Part shown: piece by piece, positions 1-13,200 of the stretch
How the letters are laid out: every line of letters starts with the position of its first letter
Numbering within the stretch: the stretch's first letter is position 1
DNA from: Annona cherimola
Taxonomy: Eukaryota; Streptophyta; Magnoliopsida; Magnoliales; Annonaceae
Assembly (NCBI GenBank): GCA_030490835.1
Contig: CM059971.1
Span: 58,142,012-58,206,011 of the forward strand
Length of the DNA stretch: 64,000 bases
Direction: 5' to 3'
Program-made: the position numbers and the translations under genes
Notes under the pieces: generated by a model
What the model was told of the DNA's origin: nothing
The model's database searches: none
The model's input: the letters and a program-made list of their open reading frames with translations, nothing else

Positions 1-1219
1 AGTTTTAAATGAAGCAAGTTGAAAAAGTTTAAATTTCTGTGTAGCTATTCACACACGAAGCTACTATTTTGTGATATTCAAACTCCTAACATTGTAGCCG
101 AAAGAAAAATGCCTTAAAATTGGCAATTCTATCATAGTGCCAGTCAGCAGCATGAAAACAGTAGAAAACACCCCTAAATGGTACATGAGAATACTGCTTT
201 ACAAGGAAATCATCTGAATTCAGAACCAAGTGATTCCTTTAGTATAATACTATCAAATTGGTTTTGTTCATTTTATACAGTTGCTTCACTTACTCGCTGA
301 ACATTTTCAATGATGGGCTGTTCTTGCCATAATTGGAAAAGTACTCCCTTACATTTTATCAATCAACAAGTGCAAGAAAATTGGCAGTTATAGGCAGTGG
401 TCTTTGTTTTTCTATTGAGCTGATGTTTGCATGAGTTTGACCCAATTTACGAGCAGTAACATTCAGTTATCCTTGTGGATTCCAGGAAGATGATTGCAGA
501 ATTCACCATTGCAATGACTTCGGATCTTGCAATTGTCTGGCTGTTTTTTGTATGCATTTTGTTGAAACTGGAAATAACCATAGGTCCATCTGTTGGACTT
601 TCACACGTTTTGGGGCTGAATGATTCAACCAATTAGATTTTCCACTGATTGTTTGAACTTATGCTATTGAAGATGTGTCTGCTCTGCTTTACAGGCTGCA
701 AATATGGATGAATATACCTTCAAATTTTATATAATTCACTTTAATAGCGATCATGAGCCAATTCACATGGCATTTATACCAAAATTTCCTAATCCAAGAT
801 CATGATGCTAAGTGTGCCTTCACTAGTATCATTGTTATATTTTCTCTTTTTTGAATACCATGTTTTAGCGACTTTGGGATCTTAAACCACTAATTCAGTT
901 TCACCTTTGGACACGTCATATCATACTAGTTGTTTTCCTCATTTAAAGCCATTGAGTTGACAATGCTAGATTTAAGTCATATCTCAATTCTGGATTTAAG
1001 TAGTATCTCAATGCTAGAATTAAATTTTATCCCACAGATTACATGTTAGTGGGTGCATGGTATGCATAAAATTGTTGGGCTTGGGTCCACTTAACCACCT
1101 ACAGGCAACAGTTACCAACAATTGAGTTGGTTGAGGATGCTTTTCCTCTTAAGAAAACTGCTTTGCTTTTGTGTTTTATTATGTGGCTAATCTAATTGAA
1201 GAGAATTGGTCTTGTTCAG
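1..1219. other. Intron of the NLE gene, 5' part, no exon recognised
   Basis: No coding segment matching the missing N-terminus of the NLE protein (about 50 residues) can be found here. The stretch is AT-rich and ends in the acceptor CAG at 1217-1219, so it is most simply the 3' part of the first intron. The start codon, leader and promoter of NLE would then lie to the left of the window. No repeat was recognised. Confidence 0.6.
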
Positions 1220-4200
1220 GAAGAGAAACTGCCTTATGCATTTTACATATCAGATAAGGAGCTTGTTATGCAACTTGGATCGTATTTGCAGCAAAATAAA
1301 GGTTCATCTCACATCCATTGCTTATTATCCTTAGCATTATTTTTGTCAAATGAGACTAAACTGCAGATGCATAACCATGCAATCTCTGTGAAACTGTCTC
1401 AAATCCTGCAGTTTCTGTTGAGAGAGTACTGCGAATTGTATATCAACCTCAAGCTATTTTTCGAATCCGTCCAGTCAATCGGTGTTCTGCAACTATTGCA
1501 GGTATAAATCTTTTTTCCTTGTCCTTGCTTGTTTCCTTGTTTTGGCAAACAACTAACAATAGAATGCAGGCCAGGAAGTTCTCTTATGTGCTTCTGTATA
1601 TTGTTGCATATATTATTTTTTTTATATCTACCCCATCTAGGGTGATTGAACTTTTCTATGGTGTCATGAAAAAATTTGGTGCATCTATCATTGAGAAATC
1701 AGTGAGCCAAATGATTTCTTTTATGCCCACTATTAGCTGCACCAAATTTTTCACAATGAATTTTTCTATAGTATCACCAATTCAGTTTTCTATTTCATAA
1801 AAAATATGTCTGTTATATTATGACTATTTTTAGCTCATGTCTTATTTTTGACTATTTATTTGAATTCTAATAGTCTTTTATTATTTCTTTGTTAGGAGCT
1901 ACTAATTTTGGGGGTATTTTCATCAATTCTGACTGCTTTTCACTCTGTTTATTGACTTAATAGCAATTTGCTAGTGGAATGTACTGTCAGGGGTATTTGT
2001 GAAAGACGCTTCAAATCTCAGAAGTGTTTGCAAAAGGGAAAAATTATGTGTCACCAGACTCAACTTGATCAAAACTTAAGTACAACCATAATTTCCTGTT
2101 AGTCATGCCATTCAGTTAAGCTTCTTGTAGTTATTGAGTGGGATGAAAATGTGAACTGAATGCTGTGCAGTTGCAGCTATATTCTCTACGGATTAAATGT
2201 GAAAATTTTTCCCTGCTGCTACCGCACGAGGTTTTTGTTGGTGGGATATGTCAGTATTATGCTGTTTCTTTCTGGTTAGGCTTTGCTGTTCATTTCTTGT
2301 GGTCTGTGATGGGAAAGGAAAATATCAACCTCGGAATTGAAGCCCTTCTCCTGATCATCCTTTTTTTCCATGATGCATCTTGTTCTTGAGGCCTTGCCTT
2401 ATGGTCTGGACCTGCTTGTCTTAGGTTGTTCTTTGTAATGGGGAAGGGGGTTGAAAGTGATTGTTATTTTCTTAAAAAAAATTCTTTTCTCACTACCTTT
2501 TTAATTGATGTAGCATGCAACTGTCTGAATAATCTTTTTTTTTTTCCCCACTACTGCCCATATCTCAATCACTATCCCTTATTCAGTTAAAAAACTTAAG
2601 TAGTTTATCTATGAGGTGTGATCCTGGGACTACCCATGTGTCCAGCCGTGGGACCCCTTTTTTAAATTTTTTGATTTTTTTTGTAAACATATAAAGCTAG
2701 GTGTATTTAACCTATAAATTAAGTTGTACTGTTTTTGGATGCTTTTAAGTATTTTTTTATTTTTAAACATAGTGGCATTTGTCGTAATTTTTGAGTCAGA
2801 AAATTATGAAAATACCACTGTTTTTAAAAATTAAAAATGCTTAAAAGCATCCAAAAATAGTAAACTCGGTTTATAGGTTAAATACACCTAGCTCTGCATG
2901 TTTATAAAAAAAATAAAAAGAATATTTTTAGGGGGGTCCCATGTGGCCGGACACATGGGATCACCCCTCTTTATCTATTTACTTTATTTCTAACCAGTAG
3001 CTCCTATCTTGTTGCATTGTGTTCTTCCTTCTGTGTATCTTTTCTAAATTTCTCTTCCGCACCCCTCCTGTTCTCCTTTTCTGCACCTGTTTTCCCAATT
3101 CCAAAGTGGGTCCTTGATAATGGTTATAAAAATGCAAATAGAGATGTGAAACCCTTTTTCTATCTTTTATTTGGTATGACATTTATTTGCTTATGACAAT
3201 CATAGTTTTCCACATTAATATTTAATGTTGAGAGATGATCCTATTAGCTTAGGCTAAGTAATAGCTTATTTAGCCCGCCTTAAAAAACTTATTTAAAAGA
3301 CCTTTTTTTTTTTGCTTTTCCCCCCTAATCTTGTTAATATAGATGTATTTAACATATAAACAAAGTTTTACCATTTTTGGATATGTATATATATTTTTTA
3401 GATTTTTAAATGTAAGGGTTTTAGCCATTTTCAACCATTGATAATGGCTACAATACCTGTGTTTAAAAATCTTTAAAAAAATATGCATATCCAAAAATAG
3501 TTTTTTAAATGGATTTTTTGAGGAGGGCTAAGTAAGCCATCACTTAGCTTGGGCTAATAGGACTATTTCTCTTTAATATTTACCTTCTTTTTAAGAATGT
3601 GTTTATTCATTCTATTTAATATTTTCCTTCTTTTTAAGAGTATCTTTATTGGTTCTATTACTAACATTATCCCATATCCCGTCAAAATAATCCTCTCCCT
3701 TTTACGTCTTTTATGAATTCAACGTTTGCACTTGCTTCATGTATCTCATCAAATGCACCCTTAGTGCTAATGAAGTAAGGTGTTACTAAAGCTGCTACCT
3801 AGGCCCTTGGATTTGTTCATTGTGGAGGAGCTGTAGGTGGGGTGCTTTAGCAAAAAGTGGCTATTATTAACGTGCCGGAGGAAGTGTTTCCTTATGAAGC
3901 TGCACAATTTGATATCACTGATTGATCACAGGCTCGAAGTAATTAGCTTGAGAAGTTGTAGTCCCCCTGGTTGACAATTCATTTTAGTAAGAAAAAATAA
4001 TGCCAAAAACAAGGGTGTATGGTTTTCAAAATGTAACTGCTTGAGATTTTTCAAGCCTAAAATCATTAGCTTCTAGGGAAAAACTATGCTATTGGTTCAT
4101 TATTCATGAAGCCAATGGCACTGCTTGTTCATGTTGCTTGAAGCATATGGTTGGCTTGAAAAAGTTGTAGTCCTGGACCATTCATGATTCATTTTACCTT

Positions 4201-7200
4201 GAGAGAAAGGAAGACCAAAAGAAGGGTTTTTGGTTTTTATAGTGCTACTCCTTGAGATCTTGAAACATAAAATCATTAGCTTCTGTGAAAAAACTGTAAT
4301 GCGTGTTCGAATTTATTCATACATATAAAAAACATAGAAGAAGCGATGGCAGGTTAAGTTTGAAAGAGTTGGTATTTGCTAGAGTTTATATCATTCCTAT
4401 TGAAGATGGCCTTTGGCAAATGTAGATGCCATATTCCCTTGTAATGATGATGTAAATTCTTCTTTTATGAAGATTTTTTAGGAATTTATTTTGTAAATTT
4501 TCTAATGCAAATTCCTTGTTCATAAGCATGGTTTTTTTTTTTTTTATTAGTAATTGGACTTTAAGTTGTTCTCCTATTTCCATATGTTTAGGTCACACAG
4601 AAGCTGTACTTTCTGTTGCCTTCAGTCCTGATGGGCGGAATCTTGCGAGTGGTTCTGGTGACACCACTGTTCGTCTTTGGGATATTAATACCCAGACTCC
4701 CTTGTACACATGCACAGGTACAAGTTTCAAGTGATGTTATCATTTCTATATTTGCTTATGACTCCCCGGCATATTTTTCCATGGCATTTTACATGTATTT
4801 TCAATCATTCCCATTAAATTGTTGGAATCTTTTTAAAAAGTCAACCTCTGTATGAATTTTTATGAACATCAGGCAATGCTATCTTTCTTCATAAACTTTG
4901 TATTTCCTTCGTTTGGTAGGCAATACATATGGGGTCTGGATTCTATTTGGTCGCCCGTATATTGTGCGATATACAGTTTGACTGTAAAAAATAGTTTTCT
5001 ATTTTATTTTTGATTTTTCTCATGTGTGGCTGTGCGGGCCCCATTCAGATCTTCCATCCTGTGAAACTTGACAATTTTTGAATTTGTTTAGGGCATGTTT
5101 GGTAACATGAAAAACCTTTCAAACTAGAACTATTCAATTTAAAACTTTTCACCATTCACAACTTTTCTATTTTTTAATTATTTCTTCATGTATTCTTATA
5201 TAACTACTCTACTTTTCAATCATTTCTACAAATTACCCATACAACTAACCTATCTATTTTAACTTTATTCTCTTTATTCCTCATCATTTCCCTATTACAT
5301 TGCATTATTTTCTCCCATTTCAAAAACTTTTACACTAAAACTTTTCATCAGTTTTATCACCTCCCAAACACACCCTTAATACATATATATTTGGATTTTT
5401 TAAAAATCAATGAATAGCTGGAGCATGTATCAATTTCCTATTCATTGATTTTTAAATTTCCAAAAAATCGATAAACAAATTCAAAAAGTTGCCAAATTTC
5501 ATAGAATAGAAGATCTAAGTGGGGCCTCACATATATTAAAATATATAAATAAAAATATTTTTATAGTCACTCGCAAATCGCTTGATTTATGGGCAATTGT
5601 ATAGAATCCTTGGTGATAAAAATATATATTTTTTCTTTTGGTAATTCAATGCACGTCTTGAAAAGCGTAACCTAGAGTTGTATATTTATCTGATGAATGC
5701 TGAAAGTTTTCAACAATGATGCTATTGAAATAAGTTAAAAAAAGGAAGAGTTTCTGATATATGAATGAACATAAATTCATGCCATATTTAGTGAGTGATA
5801 GAAAATGGAGATGCTTGGGAAATTTACGTGTTGATGTTGTTTCTGAAACAAGATGAGTTTGTTGCTTCTAATATTGTCATTTGAGAGCTTCTCAACGGGC
5901 ATAAGAAGAAGCAATTGAAAGCACTAGAAATGAAACATTTTAAGGGGGATGAAGGAATAGAAGAAAGCTTTGAGAAGAAAATTAATTATCTATTAAGTAG
6001 CAATCGGTCTGTAGAAATAATTTTGCCATTTAACATGACTCTCCCTTGATAAAAGAGAATCCCAATGCAATTAAAATCTAATGCGATGCATATTGACAAA
6101 ACATTGGAGCAATTTTAAACCATCCACCCAAACCAATAAATCAAAGAAAGGAAATTGGTAACATAATACTAAAATTTTAATTTTTACACTCATACCTAAT
6201 ATATGTGATGCAGAATAAGTAGAGAATAAGATAGAAGAAAGAGAAAGGATCTTTTGAAAGGAGAAGGAAGGGAAGAAAGGCGAATAAATTAGAAAAGTCA
6301 TATTATGGGAGCAAGAATCTCAATTCATCATCATCATCATCAGCAGCCATTTCCCACCTTAGTGGGATCGGATACATGGATTTTGTTGTGCCATTCTTGG
6401 TGATTAGAGATTAAATTTTTAGTAATTCGTAATATTTTCAAATCTTGTTTAATTACTTCTATCTATGTTTTTTTGGGTCTTACTCTCATTCTCTCACTAC
6501 CTTCTACTTGGATAGACTTTGCCCTCTTAACCGGTGCCATTTTATGCCTTCGTTTAACGTGACCAATCTTAATTTATGTTCCCTCATTTTATCACCTATT
6601 GATCTCACTTTTAGATTTTCTTGAATAATTTCATTCCTAATTTTATCTTTTCTTGTTTTACTACTCATCCACCTTAATATTCTCATTTCCGTTATGCTCG
6701 TTTTATGTGTATGTTGTTTTTTAATTACCTAATATTCTGCCTCATAAAACATAGCGGGTCTAATCACCGTCTTATAAAATTTTCCTTTTAATTTAATTGG
6801 GACTCGACGATCACATAAAATTCTTGACGCATTTTGTCATTTCTTTCATCCTGTTGGAATTTTGTCTATTATATTTTTCTTAATTTCTTCGTTCTCTTGA
6901 ACTATTGATCATAAGTACTGAAAGTGGTTAATTCTTGTTACTGCTTGATCTAAAATCTTAATCGGTTCCTCATTTGGGTTCTCATTATTATTAAAAATTG
7001 CATTTCATAGATTTAGTTCTTGTGCAACTAATTCTAAAACCATTAGATTCTAAGGCATCTACTCACCTATTCAATTTCAAATTTAGTCTTTCTTTAGTTT
7101 TATCTATTAGAACAATGTTATCTGCAAATAACATGCACTATGGTATTTTTTCTTGTAGATATCTAGTAATCTCATCTATTACTAAAGTAAAAAGGTAGGA

Positions 7201-10200
7201 CTTAAGGCTAAGCCTTGGTATAAACCTATTTTAACTGGAAAATATCAGTATCTCCACTAATGGTCCTCACATTTATTACAGTCCCCCCTCATGCATATTT
7301 TTAATAACATCAATGTATTTGTTATTAATTTCTTTCTTTGTTATCACTTGCCATATTAACTTTCTTGATACTTGATCATATGCTTTTTCTAAATTAATAA
7401 AAATCATGTATAAGTTTTTTTTTCTCCTTATACTTCTCAAATAGTTGTCTTAGTAAGAAAATAACCTCAGTAATTGATCTTTTTGGCATAAAACCTAACT
7501 GATTTTAAGATACATTAGTTTTCCGTCATAGTCTATGTTCAATTACTCTTTACCATAACTTCATAGTATGACTCATTAGTTTTATTCCCTGATAATATGC
7601 ACAATTTTGAATATCTCCTTATTTTTATAGATTGTGACTATAGTGTTTTTTTGTCCATTTACTTGACATTAACTTTGTTTTTATAATCTTATTAAAGAAA
7701 TTGATTAATTATGTTGCACCTATATCTTCCATGCTTCTATTGATATATTATCCGCGCCTAATGCTTTTCCTATTTTCATTTTTTTAGATCTTCATTTACT
7801 TCAAATATTCAAATTTTTGAGAAATAACTGATATTCTTATTTTGTTCTCTATTTAAACTAACATCTAATGTTAAATATTCTTGTGGGGTATCATTTGGTA
7901 GACTATAAAAATAAGTTTTCCATCTTTTTTTATTTCATCATCTTTAACTAGAACTCTTTAGTCTTCACTTTTAATACATCTAACATATGCTAAATCTTTG
8001 TCTTTATTTTATCTTAATTTAGCTAACTTAGATATTCTTTCCAGCTTTTAGTTCCTAATCTGTCATATGAGTTGTCATAAGCTTTGTGTTTAGCATTGCT
8101 AATAATTTTGTTAGTAGCTTTTTTTGATAGCTTGTATTGTTATAAGTTTGTATCATTTTTGTTACTCTGCCATTTTTTATACTTTTTTTGTTTATCATTT
8201 ATAGTTTTTTAAACATCCTCGTTCCACTACAAAATTTTCCCTATGTAAGGATTTACGATTTTATATATCCTTATAATATTTTGTCCAGCTTCTTTTATGC
8301 TAATTGTCATTTTATCCCACATTGATTCTACTTCATCTTCTTGTATACCTCATTTTCCTTCTTCTATCATTCTTTTACTAAAAAATTCCATGTTGTTTCC
8401 CTTTAAATTCCACTATTTAATTTTTGGAATTATATTGCTTTTAGTTTTTGTTGACTCTTTTTTTGTATATATATCAATCACTAGTAATCTATATTGCCTA
8501 GCTAAATTTTCACTTCAGATAACCTTACAATTTATGTAAAAAGATTTATCCAATTTTCTTATAAGGAAAAAATTTATTTGGCTAGAATTGGTCCCACTCT
8601 TGAAACTTATCAAGTGTTCATCTCGTTTTGAAATAAGGTATTTGCTATAACCAAATCTTATGCTATAGCAAAATCTAAAATGACATTTCTCATTTCATTC
8701 CTTATTCCAAAACTAAAACCTCTATGAATTCTCTCATATTCTACATTCTCTTTTCCTACATGTCCATTTAAATCTCCACCTACCACAATATTTTCTTGGT
8801 TAGGTATCCTTTGCGTTATGCTATCTAAGTCATCTCAAAATTGTTTTTTGATTCTATCATCTAATCCTACCTGTGGTGCATAAGCACTAATCACATTTAT
8901 GACCTCCACACCTAATACAAGTTTTATTTAAATTGTTCTATCATTTACGCTATTGACATCTACAATTTTATTTATGAATTTATTTTCCACTATTATCCCT
9001 ATACCATTTCTATTACCATCCTTTCCTGTATACTATAATTTAAATCCATTTACCTCTTTAGCTTTTTCTTCTTTCCACCTAGTCTCTTGAAGGCATGCTA
9101 CATTAATTTTTCTCCTTCTCATAGCATCTACTACTTCTATATTTTTTCCTTGAGAGAGTTCCAACGTTCCACGAGGCAAAACGAACCTTATATTTTGGTA
9201 CCACATTCTTCCCTAAACCACATCCATAAAGGCGCGAGAACCTTTACTTCTCACTACAACCGGACGTTGTTGTGGCGCGTCACTTCTGGGGATACGCCCT
9301 AGCAACCCTTGCCCATTTCTCACTACATTTAGGCTTCGATGTAGCGCATCGCTTCCAAGGAACGCCTTAGCAACCCTTGCTCATTTCTCGTTACAGCGCG
9401 TCGCTTACAAGGAAAGCCTTTGCATTAACAATTTTTAATATATTTCTAAAATCTATAAGAGATGTGGTGACACTTTTTATAGCACTGGCTGTCAGCCTGA
9501 CATGCCAACCCTCGCTTTTTATTCGAGCCCCAAGCATCCCTATTTATAAGAATAGAAAACTTTTTTTTTTTTTTTTGATTATCTTATATTACAACTCAAT
9601 CATCTCATGTATATGTTTTTCTCAATTTTTGCTTGGATACAAACTTCACATTCCTATAAAACACCTACAGGAGGCACTACTCCTAAAGCTGGAAGACAAG
9701 GCTCCACAAGCCTGGATCAATGCCTAGATGTCCTGGCAGTATGCTAGTGGTGAGCACCAACTGCGTTGGCATGTTGGGCTTACAAGAATAGAAAATTTAA
9801 GCAACAAATAATATGAAAGTTTTGAAACAGGCGAACTTGTGCGAAGCAATTTTGTACAATAAGAAATAAAGAAAAATAAAAATAAGCACCCAAGATCAAT
9901 CTAAATTGTCCATCAACAAACGCATGAAAATAAGCCCTAATTTCTATGAGATGCATTTCTATGATTGTGCATCTCATAGGTACAGATTGGGCATGTAGTG
10001 TCATGATGTCCATCAAGATTTGACTTCACCTACCATTAAAAAGATATTTGGCTTCACCTATTGTAAACTTTGGAGATGTGAAAGAGTTTACCATGGTTCG
10101 CATGATTGATTTTTAGGTTTATACCAAATATACCCACTACATTTGATTCAAAACCTGCATATACCCACATATTTTCAAAAATGTCAAATGTACCCATAAC

Positions 10201-13200
10201 ATTTGACAAATATTTTAGATATATCTGTCAATTAGAATGTACGGCCATTAAATTGAAATTCTGACAAGTATTTTGACCATTGCCATCATTGTTTGGAACA
10301 ACTGAACAAGTATTTGCATGAAGGAGCCTCAAAAGCACTTAATCTTTAAATATTTTAGCCCAAAGGATGAGTATAAATGATATAAAAATGAGTGCAAAGT
10401 TGAACCTAAACCACTTAAGCTACCATAAAGTTGAAAATTTTGACCAAGTATGCTACTTTGGCCTTAAATATTAAGCAATGACATCATCTATTGGATAACC
10501 AAATGAGTATTTCCATAAAGGAACCTAAAAAATGCTCTTATTCTTCAAATATTCTGGTCCAAATTATAAGCATAATTGGTATAAAAATAAACCCAAAGTT
10601 GGGTTGCTACTATAGTACTATGAGCTGTCCTAGTTTTATATGTTGGTCATTTGGAAATCTTAAAGTCAGCTATATCAGACAATGTTGTATCACTGTCTTG
10701 TATCATTTTTTTTGTAATACTGTCCTAGTTTTATATGTTTGTCAGCTGCAAATCTTAATTTAGCTATATCAGACAATGTTGTGTCTGTGGTTAAAAAAAT
10801 TGTATCATTTTGTTGTAGTATTATTGCATCGTAGCTTATGAAAGTTGATAAACTGTTTCTCAAATTTTATCAGAAAATTTTCAGATTCTTAGGGAAAAAT
10901 TGAATTTTAGATGAGTTAGAAAAATAAACACATAGGTCACCTATTTCTTGTCAACGTGCTGTAACACCTTAAGTTGATGATTGCATAAGTTCTGCTTTGT
11001 TGTCTCAATTATAGATTAGCATGTGAATGTATTTTGTCTACATCATAATCCCTGAACCAGCAAATACATTAAGGGCCTATTTGGAAGGATTCAAGGGGCT
11101 TGACTGGGATGGAAAAATGGGATGAAAATGTAATGATATGTATTGATAATGAGAAAAGTTATATTGGATATTGAAAAAACCAGTCTTGGGAATGAGAAAT
11201 CACATCCCGTGCACATCCCATTCCATCTCCTGGGATCCTTTGGAACATCCCCTAAAAAATAGTGTTCTTGTGAACTTGGTGGATTGTAAATGTCATTGCC
11301 CTTACTTTGCAAACTGTGTGCTAGTTCCATAGCCACAAAGTGGAAGTTCTTAATCAGCAGTGGAAAGGAAAAAATTTCAGTTCTTTTCTTGGGGGAAAAA
11401 TTAAATAATAATGGTAGGTTGAGATCAGATGTTGGAACCCTTGACAAATTGGATTTTCAAATTCTAAGAAGAAATTAAATTTAGGTCTTTAGACACACCT
11501 TAAAGTTTAAGGTGTCAATAGCATGTATTAGGCATAATATCAATTTGAGACATTGTAATAGATCATTTAGGGATTTCAAAAGTTATATGATTAAGGAAGC
11601 ATTTTTAATTTTTTTTTTTAAAAGATGAATGAAAATCAATGTTATAAAGGATGAATGAAAATGCCTCATTTAAAGATCCTTAACCACTATCAACACTTGC
11701 ATTGCTAAGTGGTTGACATTAGTGTGTGCGTGAATGAGGCCCTGGTTTTGATTTTGGGCTGGAGCAAGTCTCCATTTACATCAAAAAAAAAAAAAAAAAA
11801 AAAAAAAAGAAAAAAGAAAAAAGAAAAAAGAAAGAGATCCTTAACAATTGACTTGTCAAGGTTACATAAATAAATTTAAAAGAAATGAGCTATAGTTGTT
11901 GGAATGTCACTTCCGGAATCAGAATTTGTGGTGCAAAATGGAGTTAGACTTATGTTGAAAATAGGTATAGAATTATTTGATTTGATTTGATTATGTAATG
12001 CGTGTTTAGTCTATTCCTTAAGCTTCATTTGGCTTTGTTGTCTAAGGCACTTTTATGAGGCAGCTGCGATAAATTGAAAATTTTGATTGGCTGGGAAGTC
12101 ACATTTTCCAAACTATCTTTTTTGAGTGTTTTGGACCGGCAAACGCATATAGATGGAAGCCCAAAAATAGTTCTTCAACCAGAAATGCTGATGGTTTTCA
12201 AACACAAAATGCCTTGTGAAATAAGTGAGGGCAAACTAAGCCTTATTCTAGTAGGAATTGGATGCAAGAGTTTTGGATACACCAGCCAGCCAAAACTTTA
12301 TGTATGCATCTCTTCTATTTGCTTATTTCTGCTAAAATTCTGCTTCAGATCCATGTACCCTTATTTTCCTTTTTGTTGTTATATTTTCTAGAATTTTTGA
12401 AGCAGATGTCGCTACACTCTTTGTTGAATGAGCTGTTCTTTATGCTCTGTGTAAGTGTGGATCATTGATTATTTAAAAGACCGCCAACAAAACTCTCATC
12501 GATGTTTTGTAGGGCATAAAAACTGGGTCCTTTCAGTTGCATGGTCACCAGATGGCAAGCATCTCGTGAGTGGTAGCAAGGCTGGAGAACTCCTAATCTG
12601 GGACCCACAGACTGGGAAGCTGTCAGGCAATCCCCTTATTGTAAAGTTCTTGTAGTTTTTCCAAATGTATATTGAAATATAATGGCTTTCTTGGTGAAAT
12701 TATTATTTGTCTTTTGTGGTTGCTATCTGCATGCAACATGGACAAATTTGGATATGAAAAGATTCTAAAATCCAACACAGTTTCATGCAGTGGAAATGCT
12801 TCCAATGTACTTCAAATTTTTACTCCCCACTAACTGCAAGGGAAAAAATTTTGTGAACTGTTTATTTTTTCATAATTTTAGCTTTACCTATTGTTCTGGA
12901 ATATTCAATGCTGTTCTTTTTGATAGCGGCAAGTTTTTTTTTTTTTTGAAACCAATGTTCTCGACATTGATATCATTTGCAGCCTGTCACTTATGAGCAT
13001 CTTTTTTGACATCTGGGTACACATTGAATTTTCGTTTTCAAATTGGTGTTGGATGATATTATTGATATTTGTATTTATCACTATTAAGTTGATCTCTATA
13101 TGTCATTATTTTATTATTGACAATATCACAAATTTATCGCTTCTATCTATTTTACCGACTATATTCAGTTTCATTTATTTCATTCATATTTAAAAAGCAT

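Larger units (their letters stand above)
1502..4591 (+). other. NLE1: NLE intron (3.1 kb) with two foldback MITEs
   Basis: Donor GT is at 1502 and acceptor AG at 4590-4591. Apart from the two foldback elements listed separately (2613-2969, 3230-3571), the remainder is AT-rich intron sequence without recognisable content. A T-rich tract precedes the 3' splice site. Confidence 0.85.
4718..12512 (+). other. NLE1: NLE giant intron (7.8 kb), transposon-filled
   Basis: This intron separates the exon ending ...PLYTC from the exon starting GHKNWV. It contains a Tourist-like MITE, a minus-strand RTE-type LINE, two tandem-duplication blocks, a short TTA/TAA-flanked MITE and a tRNA-like SINE, each listed separately. 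In the remaining stretches (about 5380-6300, 9790-10260, 11850-12500) I see only AT-rich sequence. Confidence 0.85.
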
